This document shows, piece after piece, positions 34,767 to 47,109 of a stretch of 64,000 nt of DNA; position 1 is the stretch's first letter, and each line of letters opens with the position of its first letter. The position numbers and the translations under genes were made by a program. Under the pieces are notes generated by a model. That model worked only from the letters and a program-made list of their open reading frames with translations. It searched no databases and had not been told where the DNA came from. This DNA is from Streptomyces amritsarensis (GTDB taxonomy: Bacteria > Actinomycetota > Actinomycetes > Streptomycetales > Streptomycetaceae): assembly GCF_001953875.1 (NCBI RefSeq), contig NZ_MQUR01000021.1:22643-86642 (forward strand). Direction: 5' to 3'.

Positions 34767-36932
34767 ATGCGGCCCGTATCGAAGATCGAACGCACGGTGG
34801 CGCCTTTCGAGGTCGTCAGCCCCTACCAGCCCAGCGGCGACCAGCCGGCGGCCATCGCCGAGCTGGAGAAGCGCATCCGTGCAGGTGAGAAGGATGTCGT
34901 CCTGCTGGGTGCGACCGGCACCGGCAAGTCGGCGACCACCGCCTGGATGATCGAGAAGCTCCAGCGACCCACCCTGGTCATGGCGCCGAACAAGACGCTG
35001 GCCGCCCAGCTGGCGAACGAGTTCCGCGAGCTCCTGCCGAACAACGCCGTCGAGTACTTCGTCTCGTACTACGACTACTACCAGCCCGAGGCCTACGTAC
35101 CGCAGTCGGACACGTACATCGAGAAGGACTCCTCGATCAACGAGGAGGTGGAGCGGCTGCGCCACTCCGCCACCAATTCGCTGCTGACCCGGCGGGACGT
35201 GATCGTCGTCGCCTCGGTGTCGTGCATCTACGGCCTCGGCACCCCGCAGGAGTACGTCGACCGGATGGTCTCGCTCAAGGTGGGCGAGGAGATCGACCGG
35301 GACCAGCTGCTGCGCCGCTTCGTCGACATCCAGTACACGCGCAACGACGTCGCCTTCACCCGCGGCACCTTCCGGGTGCGCGGCGACACCATCGAGATCT
35401 TCCCGGTCTACGAGGAACTGGCCGTCCGCATCGAGATGTTCGGCGACGAGATCGAGGCCCTCTCCACGCTGCACCCGCTGACCGGCGAGGTCATCAGCGA
35501 GGACCGCGAGCTCTACGTCTTCCCCGCCAGCCACTACGTCGCCGGCCCCGAGCGCATGGAGAAGGCGATCAACGGCATCGAGGCCGAGCTGGCCGAGCGC
35601 CTCGCCGAGCTGGAGAAGCAGGGCAAGATGCTGGAGGCGCAGCGCCTGCGCATGCGCACCACCTACGACCTGGAGATGATGCGCCAGATCGGGTCCTGCT
35701 CCGGCATCGAGAACTACTCGCTGCACATGGACGACCGCGAGCGCGGCTCCGCCCCCAACACCCTCATCGACTACTTCCCGGAGGACTTCCTCCTGGTCAT
35801 CGACGAGTCCCACGTCACCGTGCCGCAGATCGGCGCCATGTACGAGGGCGACGCCTCCCGCAAGCGGACCCTGGTCGACCACGGCTTCCGGCTCCCGTCC
35901 GCGCTGGACAACCGGCCGCTGAAGTGGGAGGAGTTCCAGGAGCGCATCGGCCAGACCGTCTACCTGTCGGCGACCCCCGGCAAGTACGAGCTCTCGCGCG
36001 GCGACGGCTTCGTCGAGCAGATCATCCGCCCCACCGGCCTCATCGACCCCGAGGTCGTGGTCAAGCCCACCGAGGGCCAGATCGACGACCTGGTCCACGA
36101 GATCCGCCGGCGGGTGGAGAAGGACGAGCGCGTCCTGGTCACCACCCTCACCAAGAAGATGGCCGAGGACCTCACGGACTACTTCCTGGAGCTCGGCATC
36201 CAGGTCCGCTACCTGCACAGCGACGTCGACACCCTGCGCCGCATCGAGCTCCTGCGCGAACTGCGGGCCGGCGAGTACGACGTCCTGGTCGGCATCAACC
36301 TGCTGCGCGAGGGCCTCGACCTGCCCGAGGTGTCCCTGGTGGCGATCCTCGACGCCGACAAGGAGGGCTTCCTGCGTTCGGGCACCTCCCTGATCCAGAC
36401 CATCGGCCGCGCGGCGCGCAACGTCTCCGGCCAGGTCCACATGTACGCGGACAAGATCACGCCGGGCATGGAGAAGGCGATCGAGGAGACCAACCGGCGC
36501 CGCGAGAAGCAGATCGCCTACAACACGGCCAACGGGATCGACCCCCAGCCGCTCCGCAAGAAGATCAACGACATCGTCGCCACCATCGCCCGCGAGGAAC
36601 TGGACACCGAGCAGCTCCTCGGCACCGGATACCGGCAGGCGAAGGAGGGCAAGGGCGCCAAGGCGCCGGTCCCGGCGCTCGGCGCTCTCCCGGGCCACGC
36701 CGCCGCGGGCGCCAAGGGCGGCAAGGGTGGGAAACCGGCCAAGGGGGCCAAGGGTGCCGAGGTGCTCACCGACCGGCCGGCCGCCGAACTGGCCTCGCTC
36801 ATCGAGCAGATGACCGAGCGCATGCGCGCCGCCGCGGCGGAGCTCCAGTTCGAGGTCGCGGCCCGGATCCGGGACGAGGTCGGCGAGCTGAAGAAGGAGC
36901 TTCGGCAGATGAAGGAAGCGGGCCTCGCCTGA
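34767..36932 (+). CDS. uvrB: Excinuclease ABC subunit B
   Basis: 721 aa. Damage-verification helicase of nucleotide excision repair; UvrA loads it and UvrC cuts beside it. Domain order: Walker [14 protein letters not shown] (about 48-60), the beta-hairpin [18 protein letters not shown] (about 95-112) that inserts between strands, DESH box [13 protein letters not shown] (about 340), the second motor lobe with [19 protein letters not shown] and QTIGRAARN, and a C-terminal UVR domain ([27 protein letters not shown]) that contacts UvrC. A Gly/Ala/Lys-rich insert (about 630-670) separates the motor and UVR domains. The start is chosen because it follows a damage-type -10 box by 6 nt. Confidence 0.97.
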   Translation: MRPVSKIERTVAPFEVVSPYQPSGDQPAAIAELEKRIRAGEKDVVLLGATGTGKSATTAWMIEKLQRPTLVMAPNKTLAAQLANEFRELLPNNAVEYFVSYYDYYQPEAYVPQSDTYIEKDSSINEEVERLRHSATNSLLTRRDVIVVASVSCIYGLGTPQEYVDRMVSLKVGEEIDRDQLLRRFVDIQYTRNDVAFTRGTFRVRGDTIEIFPVYEELAVRIEMFGDEIEALSTLHPLTGEVISEDRELYVFPASHYVAGPERMEKAINGIEAELAERLAELEKQGKMLEAQRLRMRTTYDLEMMRQIGSCSGIENYSLHMDDRERGSAPNTLIDYFPEDFLLVIDESHVTVPQIGAMYEGDASRKRTLVDHGFRLPSALDNRPLKWEEFQERIGQTVYLSATPGKYELSRGDGFVEQIIRPTGLIDPEVVVKPTEGQIDDLVHEIRRRVEKDERVLVTTLTKKMAEDLTDYFLELGIQVRYLHSDVDTLRRIELLRELRAGEYDVLVGINLLREGLDLPEVSLVAILDADKEGFLRSGTSLIQTIGRAARNVSGQVHMYADKITPGMEKAIEETNRRREKQIAYNTANGIDPQPLRKKINDIVATIAREELDTEQLLGTGYRQAKEGKGAKAPVPALGALPGHAAAGAKGGKGGKPAKGAKGAEVLTDRPAAELASLIEQMTERMRAAAAELQFEVAARIRDEVGELKKELRQMKEAGLA

Positions 36933-37020
36933 GTCGGGGGCTGTCAGTAGGGTTGGGTCACAGCCGCAGGAACACGCTGCGCACCAGTCAACTGGGGCGG
37001 GCTACGGAGAGGGGACGCGC

Positions 37021-37599
37021 GTGACGGTCAACATGACCAAGGGTCAGGCCATCAGTCTGCAGAAGTCGGACGGAGGGACGCTGACCGCGGTCCGGATGGG
37101 CCTGGGCTGGCAGGCGGCCAAGCGCCGCGGACTGTTCGGCTCGCGGACGCGGGAGATCGACCTCGACGCGTCGGCGGTGCTCTTCGCCGACAAGCAGCCG
37201 GTCGACGTGGTCTTTTTCCGCCACCTGCAGAGCGACGACGGCTCGGTGCGCCACACCGGTGACAACCTCGTCGGCGGCGTCGGCCAGGGCGGGGACGACG
37301 AGGCGATCCTCGTCGACCTCCAGCGCGTGCCGGTCCACATCGACCAGATCGTCTTCACGGTGAACTCCTTCACCGGCCAGACGTTCCAGGAGGTGCAGAA
37401 CGCCTTCTGCCGCATCGTCGACGAGACCAACGGCCAGGAGCTGGCCCGCTACACCCTCGACGGCGGCGGTGCGTACACCGCGCAGATCATGGCGAAGGTG
37501 TCCCGCGCCGGCTCCGGCTGGCAGATGACGGCCCTGGGCAACCCGGCCAACGGCCGCACCTTCCAGGACCTCATGCCGGCGATCCTGCCGCACCTGTAG
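37021..37599 (+). CDS. TerD family protein
   Basis: 192 aa from GTG (GAGAGGGGA 6 nt upstream). A single TerD domain: KGQAISLQKSDGGTLTAVRMGLGW, EIDLDASAVLF, VFFRHLQSDDGSVRHTGDNL, GGDDEAILVDL and FTVNSFTGQTFQEVQNAFCRIVD. The acidic residues in DLDAS and GDDE are the calcium-binding set. TerD proteins belong to stress and tellurite-linked systems; in Streptomyces they affect development. It is followed by a longer TerD protein and then terC, a conserved Ter neighbourhood. A TAGGGT box lies about 68 nt upstream. Confidence 0.92.
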   Translation: MTVNMTKGQAISLQKSDGGTLTAVRMGLGWQAAKRRGLFGSRTREIDLDASAVLFADKQPVDVVFFRHLQSDDGSVRHTGDNLVGGVGQGGDDEAILVDLQRVPVHIDQIVFTVNSFTGQTFQEVQNAFCRIVDETNGQELARYTLDGGGAYTAQIMAKVSRAGSGWQMTALGNPANGRTFQDLMPAILPHL

Positions 37600-37643
37600 C
37601 AGTACCGGAAGAAGAGAAGAAGGCGCGGGGGAGGGGCTGCACG

Positions 37644-39593
37644 ATGACGGCCGAACTGGTCCGGGGGCAGAACCACCCCGTGTCCCGGAGCCGGGTGGAG
37701 ATCAGGGTCTCGGCGGGCACACCCGTGCTCGCCCTGGCCTCGCTCGCCGACGAACAGGGCCGGCTCGCCGGCACCGGGGTCCTTGCGCACCCGGGCGCCA
37801 GGACCCTCCCCGGCGTGCACGCGCCGGCGGACCTCGCCGACCGGCACACCTTCGCCGTGGACCTCGACGCCGTCGCGGCGGACGTCCACCGCGTCGGCGT
37901 GCTGCTCGTACTGCCGCCCGGCGGCCCGGTCTGCTTCGGCGCGGTCCCCGCCTCCTACGTGGCCGTGGCCGCCCCCGACGGCGGCGGCGAGATCGCCGGC
38001 TACACCCTCACCGGTCTGGACGCCGAGACCGCCGTGATCGCCCTGGAGCTGTACCGGCGCCAGGGCGCCTGGAAGGTCCGCGCCGTCGGCCAGGGCTACT
38101 CCGACGGCCTCGGCGCCCTGCTCGCCGACGGCGGGATGCCCGCACCGGCCGCCCGGGAGCTGGCCGCCGCCGCACTGCGCGCCGCCGCCCCGGCGAAGGA
38201 GGCCGACGCGACGCTCGCGGCCCTGCCCAGCCTCGTCGGCGACCTGCGCGCCCCGCAGACCCCGGAGCGGGCCGCCGCGCCCGCCCCGGACCCGACGCCG
38301 GCCTCCGGCGTGCCGTACGCCGGTACGCCCGGCCCCGCGCCCGCCGGCGCCGGCTCCCCGCCCACGATCAGCTACACCCACCCGCGCCGCCGCCGCACCA
38401 GCAGCGAGCCGCCCGAGCCGGCCCCCCGCGCCGCCGCGGCGGCCGAGCCCGGACAGCCCCCGCGACCGGTCGCCGGCGACGCCGCCGGCTGGTCCATGGA
38501 CGAACGGCTCTACAACCAGGTCTGGGGCATGTTCGAGGACCTGGCGCGCACGGTCGCCGCCTACCGCAGCGCCGTGGAGTTCGCCGACTCCCGCATGGAC
38601 CGCGAGCTCGACGACGCCCTCTCCGACCCGCGCCACCGCATCGGCGGCTCCGGTAACGCTGCCCGCGACGCCGCCCGCGCCCGCCGCGAGGAACTGGTCG
38701 CCCAGGCCCAGGCCGTCCTCGACCGCGATCTCGCCCAGCTGATCGCCGAGTCCGAGGTCGTAGAGCCGGCACTGCCCGCCTCGTACGCCCGCTGGGACAA
38801 CCCCGTCTGGCACGGCCACCGCACGCCCGAGGAGGGCCCCCTCGCCCTGCGCCTGGGCGACCTGCACCTGCCCGAGCGGCCCGACCTGCGCATCCCCATG
38901 CTGGTCCGGGTGCCGCTGGAGCGCGGACTGTGGATCGACAACGGCCGCACCGGTTCCGAGGCCGCGATGGCCATGGACACCGACCGGCTGCGCCGCGCCG
39001 CCATGGACATGGCCGTCGCCCACGCGGTGCGGCTGCTCGCGGTCCACCCCGCCGACCGGTTCTCCGTCCACGTCATCGACGCGGCCGGGGCCGGCGCCGC
39101 CTCCCTGGCGCCCCTCGTACGGGCCGGGGTGCTGGCCGCGCCGCCCGCCGCCGGGGCCGCCGGGGTGAGCAGGACGCTGGCGGAGCTGACCCGGCGGGTG
39201 GACCTCGTACAGATGGCGCTGAAGGCCGGAGCCCCCGAGGACCTGCCGCCGGACGTGGACACCGCCGAGCAGCTGCTCATCGTGCACGACTTCCCGCACG
39301 GCTTCGACGACCGGGCCGTCACCCAGCTGCGCTACCTCGCCGACGAGGGCGCGGCGGTCGGCGTGCACCTGCTGATGGTCGCCGACCGCGACGAGGCATC
39401 CGCCTACGGGCCGCTGCTGGATCCGCTGTGGCGCTCCCTGATGCGGCTCTCGCCGGTACCGGACAACCACCTGGCGGACCCCTGGGTGCACCACGCCTGG
39501 ACCTTCGAACCGGACCTTCCGCCGCAGGGCAGCCAGGTCCTCGGCCAGGCGCTCGACCGGGTGGCGGAGGCCCGGCGCACTACCCGTCCGTGA
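37644..39593 (+). CDS. TerD-domain protein with degenerate FtsK/SpoIIIE-like C-terminal domain
   Basis: 649 aa. Residues 1-185 are a diverged TerD domain (HTFAVDLDAVAADVHRVGVLLVLP, SYVAVAAPDGGGEIAGYTLTGLD). A Pro/Ala-rich linker reaches about 285, followed by a helical region (DERLYNQVWGMFEDLARTV). The C-terminal 230 residues resemble the RecA-like core of FtsK/SpoIIIE or EssC-type ATPases (IPMLVRVPLERGLWIDNGRTG, DRFSVHVIDAAG, LLIVHDFPHGFDDRAVTQLRYLADEG, HLLMVADRDEAS). The phosphate loop reads WIDNGRTGSEAAMA with no GK(S/T), so it probably cannot hydrolyse ATP. The ATPase resemblance is by pattern only. It is placed 44 bp after the short TerD gene. Confidence 0.78.
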   Translation: MTAELVRGQNHPVSRSRVEIRVSAGTPVLALASLADEQGRLAGTGVLAHPGARTLPGVHAPADLADRHTFAVDLDAVAADVHRVGVLLVLPPGGPVCFGAVPASYVAVAAPDGGGEIAGYTLTGLDAETAVIALELYRRQGAWKVRAVGQGYSDGLGALLADGGMPAPAARELAAAALRAAAPAKEADATLAALPSLVGDLRAPQTPERAAAPAPDPTPASGVPYAGTPGPAPAGAGSPPTISYTHPRRRRTSSEPPEPAPRAAAAAEPGQPPRPVAGDAAGWSMDERLYNQVWGMFEDLARTVAAYRSAVEFADSRMDRELDDALSDPRHRIGGSGNAARDAARARREELVAQAQAVLDRDLAQLIAESEVVEPALPASYARWDNPVWHGHRTPEEGPLALRLGDLHLPERPDLRIPMLVRVPLERGLWIDNGRTGSEAAMAMDTDRLRRAAMDMAVAHAVRLLAVHPADRFSVHVIDAAGAGAASLAPLVRAGVLAAPPAAGAAGVSRTLAELTRRVDLVQMALKAGAPEDLPPDVDTAEQLLIVHDFPHGFDDRAVTQLRYLADEGAAVGVHLLMVADRDEASAYGPLLDPLWRSLMRLSPVPDNHLADPWVHHAWTFEPDLPPQGSQVLGQALDRVAEARRTTRP

Positions 39594-39611
39594 CCATCCT
39601 TTGGCATTCCC

Positions 39612-39641
39612 TTTACCTTTACCGCCTTCGGCGGGTAAGCT
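39612..39641 (+). promoter_or_regulatory. Candidate promoter of the riboswitch-terC transcript
   Basis: TTTACC (39612-39617), 18 bp, TAAGCT (39636-39641), placing the start of transcription near 39648, right at the riboswitch 5' end. Confidence 0.5.
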
Positions 39642-39649
39642 CGTCTGCG

Positions 39650-39780
39650 CGGAGGGGAGTATTCCTGCTTTCCTGCTACGGCGTACCCGTCAATACGGAC
39701 CGTTGCGTTTGAATGAGCGCACGTCGGTCCCGGGGCGTCGGCCCGCGGCCTCCAGGCCGTCCGGGTGGAAGAGACCTCCG
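39650..39780 (+). promoter_or_regulatory. yybP-ykoY-type manganese riboswitch upstream of terC
   Basis: P1 is CGGAGG (39650-39655) with CCTCCG (39775-39780). Directly inside P1 are the conserved strands of this class: GGAGTA after the 5' strand and GAGA before the 3' strand, the Mn2+-binding elements. A GTCAATACGG segment (39689-39698) resembles the conserved middle hairpin. The same CCTCCG can instead pair with CGGAGG at 39817-39822, the terC Shine-Dalgarno, so P1 formation would free the ribosome site. The class is known to sense Mn2+ and often controls TerC-family genes. Confidence 0.85.
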
Positions 39781-39832
39781 GCAGCGATGACGCTGACGAA
39801 GTGCTGAGCCATCCGCCGGAGGCGTATTCACC

Positions 39833-40816
39833 ATGGAAGTTTCCTGGGCCCTTTGGGTCGCGACCATCCTCGGTCTGTCCCTGCTCATCGGCGCCGATTT
39901 CTTCATCGGCCGCAAGCCCCACGACGTGTCGATCAAGGAAGCCGGCACCTGGACGGTCGTCTGGATCGTCCTCGCCGCCCTCTTCGGCCTGGGCCTGTGG
40001 TTCTTCGGCAACCCCCAGGCATCACAGGAGTTCTTCGCGGGCTTCATCACCGAGAAGTCCCTGAGCGTCGACAACCTCTTCGTCTTCGTCCTGATCATGG
40101 CGAAGTTCGCGGTGCCCTCGCACCTCCAGCAGCGCGTGCTGCTCATCGGCGTGCTGATCGCACTCGTCCTGCGCGCGATCTTCATCGCCGCCGGCGCCGC
40201 GATCATCGCCAGCTTCAGCTGGGTCTTCTACATCTTCGGCGCGTTCCTGATCTACACCGCGTGGAAGCTGATCCAGGAGGCCCGCAAGGACGAGGAGGAC
40301 GAGGAGTTCGAGGAGAACCGCCTCCTGAAGTCCGTCGAGAAGAAGTTCGGCGTCGCCGACCAGTACCACGGCACCAAGCTCTTCATCGTCAACAACGGCA
40401 AGCGCGTGCTGACCCCGCTGATGATCGTCATGCTCGCCATCGGCACCACCGACGTGCTGTTCGCGCTGGACTCGATCCCCGCCATCTTCGGCCTCACCCA
40501 GGACCCGTACATCGTCTTCACGGCCAACGCCTTCGCGCTGATGGGTCTGCGCCAGCTGTACTTCCTCATCGGCGGCCTGCTGGAGAAGCTGGTCCACCTC
40601 AGCTACGGCCTGTCGATCATCCTCGGATTCATCGGCGTCAAGCTGGTGCTGCACGCCCTGCACGAGTCCGGGGTGCACGTCCCGGAGATCTCGATCCCCT
40701 TCTCCCTGGCTGTCATCTGCGGTGTCCTGGTCATCACCACGATCACCAGCCTGATCGCCTCGAAGAAGCAGGCGGCGGCCGAGGCCGCCACCCGCGGCGA
40801 GAGCGTCGACGCCTGA
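39833..40816 (+). CDS. TerC family membrane protein (probable Mn2+ exporter)
   Basis: 327 aa. Eight or so membrane helices. Two signature acidic segments sit within helices: EKSLSVDNLFVFVLIMAKF (about residue 80) and GTTDVLFALDSIPAIFGLT (about 215), as in TerC/Alx/MeeF proteins, which are linked to manganese export and metalation of secreted enzymes. A charged loop DEEDEEFEENRLLKS lies between the halves. CGGAGG is 10 nt before the ATG. A Mn2+ riboswitch upstream strongly supports a manganese role over tellurite resistance. It ends at a 12-bp bidirectional terminator. Confidence 0.95.
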   Translation: MEVSWALWVATILGLSLLIGADFFIGRKPHDVSIKEAGTWTVVWIVLAALFGLGLWFFGNPQASQEFFAGFITEKSLSVDNLFVFVLIMAKFAVPSHLQQRVLLIGVLIALVLRAIFIAAGAAIIASFSWVFYIFGAFLIYTAWKLIQEARKDEEDEEFEENRLLKSVEKKFGVADQYHGTKLFIVNNGKRVLTPLMIVMLAIGTTDVLFALDSIPAIFGLTQDPYIVFTANAFALMGLRQLYFLIGGLLEKLVHLSYGLSIILGFIGVKLVLHALHESGVHVPEISIPFSLAVICGVLVITTITSLIASKKQAAAEAATRGESVDA

Positions 40817-40830
40817 CCTCGGAAGCGGAC

Positions 40831-42249
40831 CTACACGGGGGCGGCCGCTTCGGCCGCCCCCGTTTCCGTCTCCCTCACCCCGGCGGGCCCGCCCGACCGC
40901 TTGCCCACCACCCGGGGACCGGTCTCCGGGAGCAGCGCGAAGCACGCCAGGCTGACCAGGGCGATCGCCGTGAGGTACGCGGCGACGCCCCACGGCGGCC
41001 CGGAGCCGTCCGCCAGCGCCGTCGCCACGATCGGGGTCAGCGCCCCGCCCAGCACCCCGCCCAGGTTGTAGCCGACGGCGGCCCCCGTGCAGCGGATCCG
41101 CGGCGCGTACAACTCCGGCAGGTACGCCCCCACCACCGCGAACATCGTCACCATGCCCAGCAGTGCCACCGCGAAGCCCAGCGTCATCAGCAGCGGGTCG
41201 GCCGTCCGCAGCAGCGCCATCAGCGGGAACATCCACACGGCGCTGGCCGCGCAGCCGGCCAGGCACAGCGGCCGCCGCCCGTACCGGTCGCCGAGCGCGG
41301 CGAGCAGCGGGGTCATCAGGCCCTTGAACGCGACGGCCGCCATGATGCAGGCCAGCATCGTCGTGCGGCCCACCGCGAGGCGCTCGGTGGCGTAGGCGAG
41401 GGACCAGGTGGTGACCGCGTAGAAGACGGCGTAGCCCACGGCGAGGGCCCCGCCGGTCAGCAGGAGCAGCCGCCAGTGGCCCCGGACCACCTCGGCGAGC
41501 GGGGCCTCGGCCCGCTGCCCCGTCGCCGCGAGCGCCCGGAACTGCGGGGTCTCCTCCACCGAGCGGCGCAGCCACAGACCGGCCAGGGCCAGCAGCCCGG
41601 CCGCCCAGAACGGCACGCGCCACCCCCAGGAGGTGAACTGGGCGTCGGACAGTGAGGCCGACAGCCCCAGCATCAGGCCGTTGGCCAGCAGGAACCCGAC
41701 CGCCGGGCCGATCTGCGGGAAGCTCGCCCACAGTCCGCGGCGGTGTTCCGGCGCGTGCTCGGCGGTCAGCAGCACCGCGCCGCCCCACTCACCGCCGAGC
41801 CCCAGGCCCTGGAGGAAGCGCAGCAGGAGCAGCAGCACCGGCGCGGCGATGCCGATCGTCCCGTACGTCGGTACGCAGCCGACGGCGACCGTGGCGAGGC
41901 CGGTGAGCAGCAGCGAGGCCAGCAGGACCGGGCGCCGGCCGTAGCGGTCGCCGATGTGGCCGAAGAGGGCGGATCCCAGCGGGCGGGCGAGGAAGCCCGC
42001 GCCGAAGGTGCCGAAGGCGGCCAGGGTCCCGGCGAGCGGGGAGAAGGAAGGGAAGAAGAGCGGGCCGAGCACGAGTGCGGCGGCCGTCCCGTACACGAAG
42101 AAGTCGTAGAACTCGATGGCGGTCCCGGCGAGCGCCGCGGAGGCGAGCCTCAGCATGCCGGGCCGGGCGGGGCCGCCGTCGTCGGCGGCCCGCGGGGCCG
42201 GAGCGGGGGAGGCGGCAGGGGCGGGTGGCGGGGAGGGGTCCGGTTGCAT
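40831..42249 (-). CDS. MFS transporter, metabolite:H+ symporter (MHS) type
   Basis: 472 aa with about twelve helices after a Pro/Ala-rich N-terminus. The hallmarks of the MHS branch are clear: GTAIEFYDFFVYGTAAALV, LARPLGSALFGHIGDRYGRRPVL, RFLQGLGLGGEWGGAVLL, VPFWAAGLLALAGLWLRRSVEETPQF and GDRYGRRPLCLAG. Family members import organic acids, osmolytes or aromatic compounds by proton symport; the substrate is not predictable here. The final codons (AAEAAAPV) are encoded within the bidirectional terminator shared with terC. Confidence 0.9.
   Translation of the reverse strand: MQPDPSPPPAPAASPAPAPRAADDGGPARPGMLRLASAALAGTAIEFYDFFVYGTAAALVLGPLFFPSFSPLAGTLAAFGTFGAGFLARPLGSALFGHIGDRYGRRPVLLASLLLTGLATVAVGCVPTYGTIGIAAPVLLLLLRFLQGLGLGGEWGGAVLLTAEHAPEHRRGLWASFPQIGPAVGFLLANGLMLGLSASLSDAQFTSWGWRVPFWAAGLLALAGLWLRRSVEETPQFRALAATGQRAEAPLAEVVRGHWRLLLLTGGALAVGYAVFYAVTTWSLAYATERLAVGRTTMLACIMAAVAFKGLMTPLLAALGDRYGRRPLCLAGCAASAVWMFPLMALLRTADPLLMTLGFAVALLGMVTMFAVVGAYLPELYAPRIRCTGAAVGYNLGGVLGGALTPIVATALADGSGPPWGVAAYLTAIALVSLACFALLPETGPRVVGKRSGGPAGVRETETGAAEAAAPV
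40835..40863. terminator. Bidirectional terminator between terC and the MHS transporter
   Basis: 12-bp perfect stem (40835-40846 with 40852-40863) with loop GCTTC, followed by TTTCC on the plus strand. It lies inside the last codons of the minus-strand transporter gene. Confidence 0.85.
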
Positions 42250-42359
42250 GCCGCACCAGATACCGCCTCCCCGTCCGCCGGGACACGCGTTCGGCCGTCA
42301 ACGACCGGAAGGAGTGCTCCGCGTGGCGAAGTTGACGCGTTGCGATCCCTGGACGGCCC

Positions 42360-43016
42360 CTACCAGCCGCGCTCGCGCCACTCCGCCAGGTGCGGACGCT
42401 CCGCGCCGAGGGTGGTGTCGTTGCCGTGGCCCGGGTAGACCCAGGTCTCGTCGGACAGCTGCTCGAAGAGCTTGTGCTGCACGTCGTCGATGAGGCTCTT
42501 GAAGGCCTCCGGGTCGTCGTGGGTGTTGCCGACGCCGCCCGGGAAGAGGCAGTCGCCGGTGAACACGTGCGCGTGGCCGTGCGGGTCGTCGTAGATCAGG
42601 GCGATCGAGCCGGGGGTGTGGCCGACCAGGTGCCGTGCGGTCAGCTCGACCCGTCCGACGCGCAGGGTGTCCCCGTCCGCGACCGGGACGTCGGTCGCGA
42701 CCGGGATGCCCTCGGCGTCGAGGGCGCCCGCGTAGGTCCGCGCCCCGGTGGCCGCCACGACCTCCGCGAGAGCGCCCCAGTGGTCGCCGTGCCGGTGGGT
42801 GGTGACGACGGAGGCGATGCCGTCGTCGCCGATCAGGTTCAGCAGCGTCTGCGGTTCCGCTGCCGCGTCGATGAGCAGCTGCTCGTCGGTGGCCCGACAG
42901 CGCAGCAGGTACGCGTTGTTGTTCATCGAACCCACCGCGACCTTGGAAATCATCAGGTCCGCGAGCTCGTGCACGTCGGCCGGACCGCCGACCTTGACCT
43001 CTCCGGTGTACGTCAT
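42360..43016 (-). CDS. MBL-fold metallo-hydrolase (glyoxalase II-like)
   Basis: 218 aa. The zinc motif is TTHRHGDHWGAL (THxHxDH, about residues 72-78), with further ligands in LVGHTPGSIALIYDD (His), VFTGDCLFPGGVGNTHDD (Asp) and VYPGHGNDTTLG (His). This is the full set for a dinuclear site. Such enzymes hydrolyse thioesters such as S-acyl conjugates of low-molecular-weight thiols. It lies 23 bp downstream of a mycothiol-dependent enzyme gene in the same operon, so a mycothiol-conjugate substrate is plausible, by inference. Confidence 0.9.
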   Translation of the reverse strand: MTYTGEVKVGGPADVHELADLMISKVAVGSMNNNAYLLRCRATDEQLLIDAAAEPQTLLNLIGDDGIASVVTTHRHGDHWGALAEVVAATGARTYAGALDAEGIPVATDVPVADGDTLRVGRVELTARHLVGHTPGSIALIYDDPHGHAHVFTGDCLFPGGVGNTHDDPEAFKSLIDDVQHKLFEQLSDETWVYPGHGNDTTLGAERPHLAEWRERGW

Positions 43017-43039
43017 GTGGTGATCCTAGAGGTCTCGTC

Positions 43040-43729
43040 CTACAGGGGCGGGAGCTCGGGGAGGGGGCCGCCCCCGGTGGTCAGGGAGGCGCCCTTGTCG
43101 CCGCGGCCCGCGAGCCAGGCGAGCAGGGCCGCGGGGGAGCCCGACACGGTCACGGCGGGGTCCCCGGCGGAGCCGGTGCGCCAGGTGCGGCCGTCGGTGG
43201 CGGCCAGGGCCGTGGCGGGCACCTCCGGGCGTCCGGACCAGCGGTCGGCGAGGAAGGCGATCTCGCGGTCGGTGAACTCCTCCGGAAGGTCGCCGAGCTC
43301 GTAGCCGATGTTCAGGTCGACGTGGTGCAGGTCCACCTCCACCCAGCGGCGGAAGGGCACGTTCGAGGCGAGGTCGGTGACGCCGCCCCGCAGCTCGACG
43401 GTGCGCGACCAGTCCTGGTCGTGCTCCGTGGCGGCGAGGAAGCGGGCCGCGGAATCACGGAGGTCCGCCAGGTGTTCTTCCAGAGGCCGGCCGGCGTCGC
43501 GTGCGATGTCCGCGTCGCGCGCCTCGCCGCTCTCGTACATCGGGCGGCCCTCGAAGACGTTCAGGAGGGCGTCGGCGTTGCGCGCGAGGTGGGCCAGGAT
43601 GTGGCCCCGGGTCCAGCCCGGGAGGTGTGACTCCTCGGACAGGGCGGCGTTGTCCAGTTTCGCGACCGCGGTCAGCAGCCGGTCCGTGGCTTCACGTACA
43701 GATCGCAGGTCGTGCACATGATCAGTCAT
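43040..43729 (-). CDS. Mycothiol-dependent maleylpyruvate isomerase family protein
   Basis: 229 aa. DinB-like four-helix bundle: LPGWTRGHILAHLARNADALLN (metal His near 50), RRWVEVDLHHVDLNIGYELGD (His pair near 140) and a C-terminal sterol-carrier-like portion (TVSGSPAALLAWLAGRGD). The family uses mycothiol, the actinobacterial thiol, and includes maleylpyruvate isomerase; the true reaction here is unknown. The ATG lies 7 nt after TAGGCT on the minus strand, so it is probably leaderless. It is divergent from uvrA. Confidence 0.88.
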   Translation of the reverse strand: MTDHVHDLRSVREATDRLLTAVAKLDNAALSEESHLPGWTRGHILAHLARNADALLNVFEGRPMYESGEARDADIARDAGRPLEEHLADLRDSAARFLAATEHDQDWSRTVELRGGVTDLASNVPFRRWVEVDLHHVDLNIGYELGDLPEEFTDREIAFLADRWSGRPEVPATALAATDGRTWRTGSAGDPAVTVSGSPAALLAWLAGRGDKGASLTTGGGPLPELPPL

Positions 43730-43914
43730 GACGTCGAGCCTAGTGCTCGCAGCCCGCGGCCACACGATCGGGTGAAGAGGTCTGCGGAGTGCCGTAAATC
43801 GAATGTGCGTGCTATACGCTCGAAGTCCAGACTCCATCTCCACCGCAGAGGCGCCCCCCATACCCTGGGACGGGGGCCGTGCCCCCCGCTCTCTCAAGAA
43901 AGGTGCGGACCGGC

Positions 43915-46908
<2,994 letters not shown>

Positions 46909-46916
46909 GCCAGGGG

Positions 46917-46975
46917 GAAGGGGCCCGGAGCCGGGGCCGGGCCAGGAGGGCCGGCGGTGGCTGCCGGGCCCCTTC
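46917..46975 (+). terminator. uvrA terminator hairpin
   Basis: 12-bp perfect stem (46917-46928 with 46964-46975) enclosing a 35-nt GC-rich loop that can fold further. It starts 8 nt after the uvrA stop. Confidence 0.75.
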
Positions 46976-47109
46976 TGCCGTCCGCGGCTCCGCCCGGTCC
47001 GCTCCGCGGATGCCTCACCGCGCCGCGGCCGGGCGCCCCGGCCACCATGACCCCGCGGCGCAGGGCGCGCCGACCGGCAGGACGCCGCGGCGCCCGTGCC
47101 GTCCGGCGG

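Noticed and set aside
43800..43825. LexA box upstream of uvrA
   Set aside because: TCGAAT and TCGAAG are present but not as a proper inverted TCGAAC-N4-GTTCGA.
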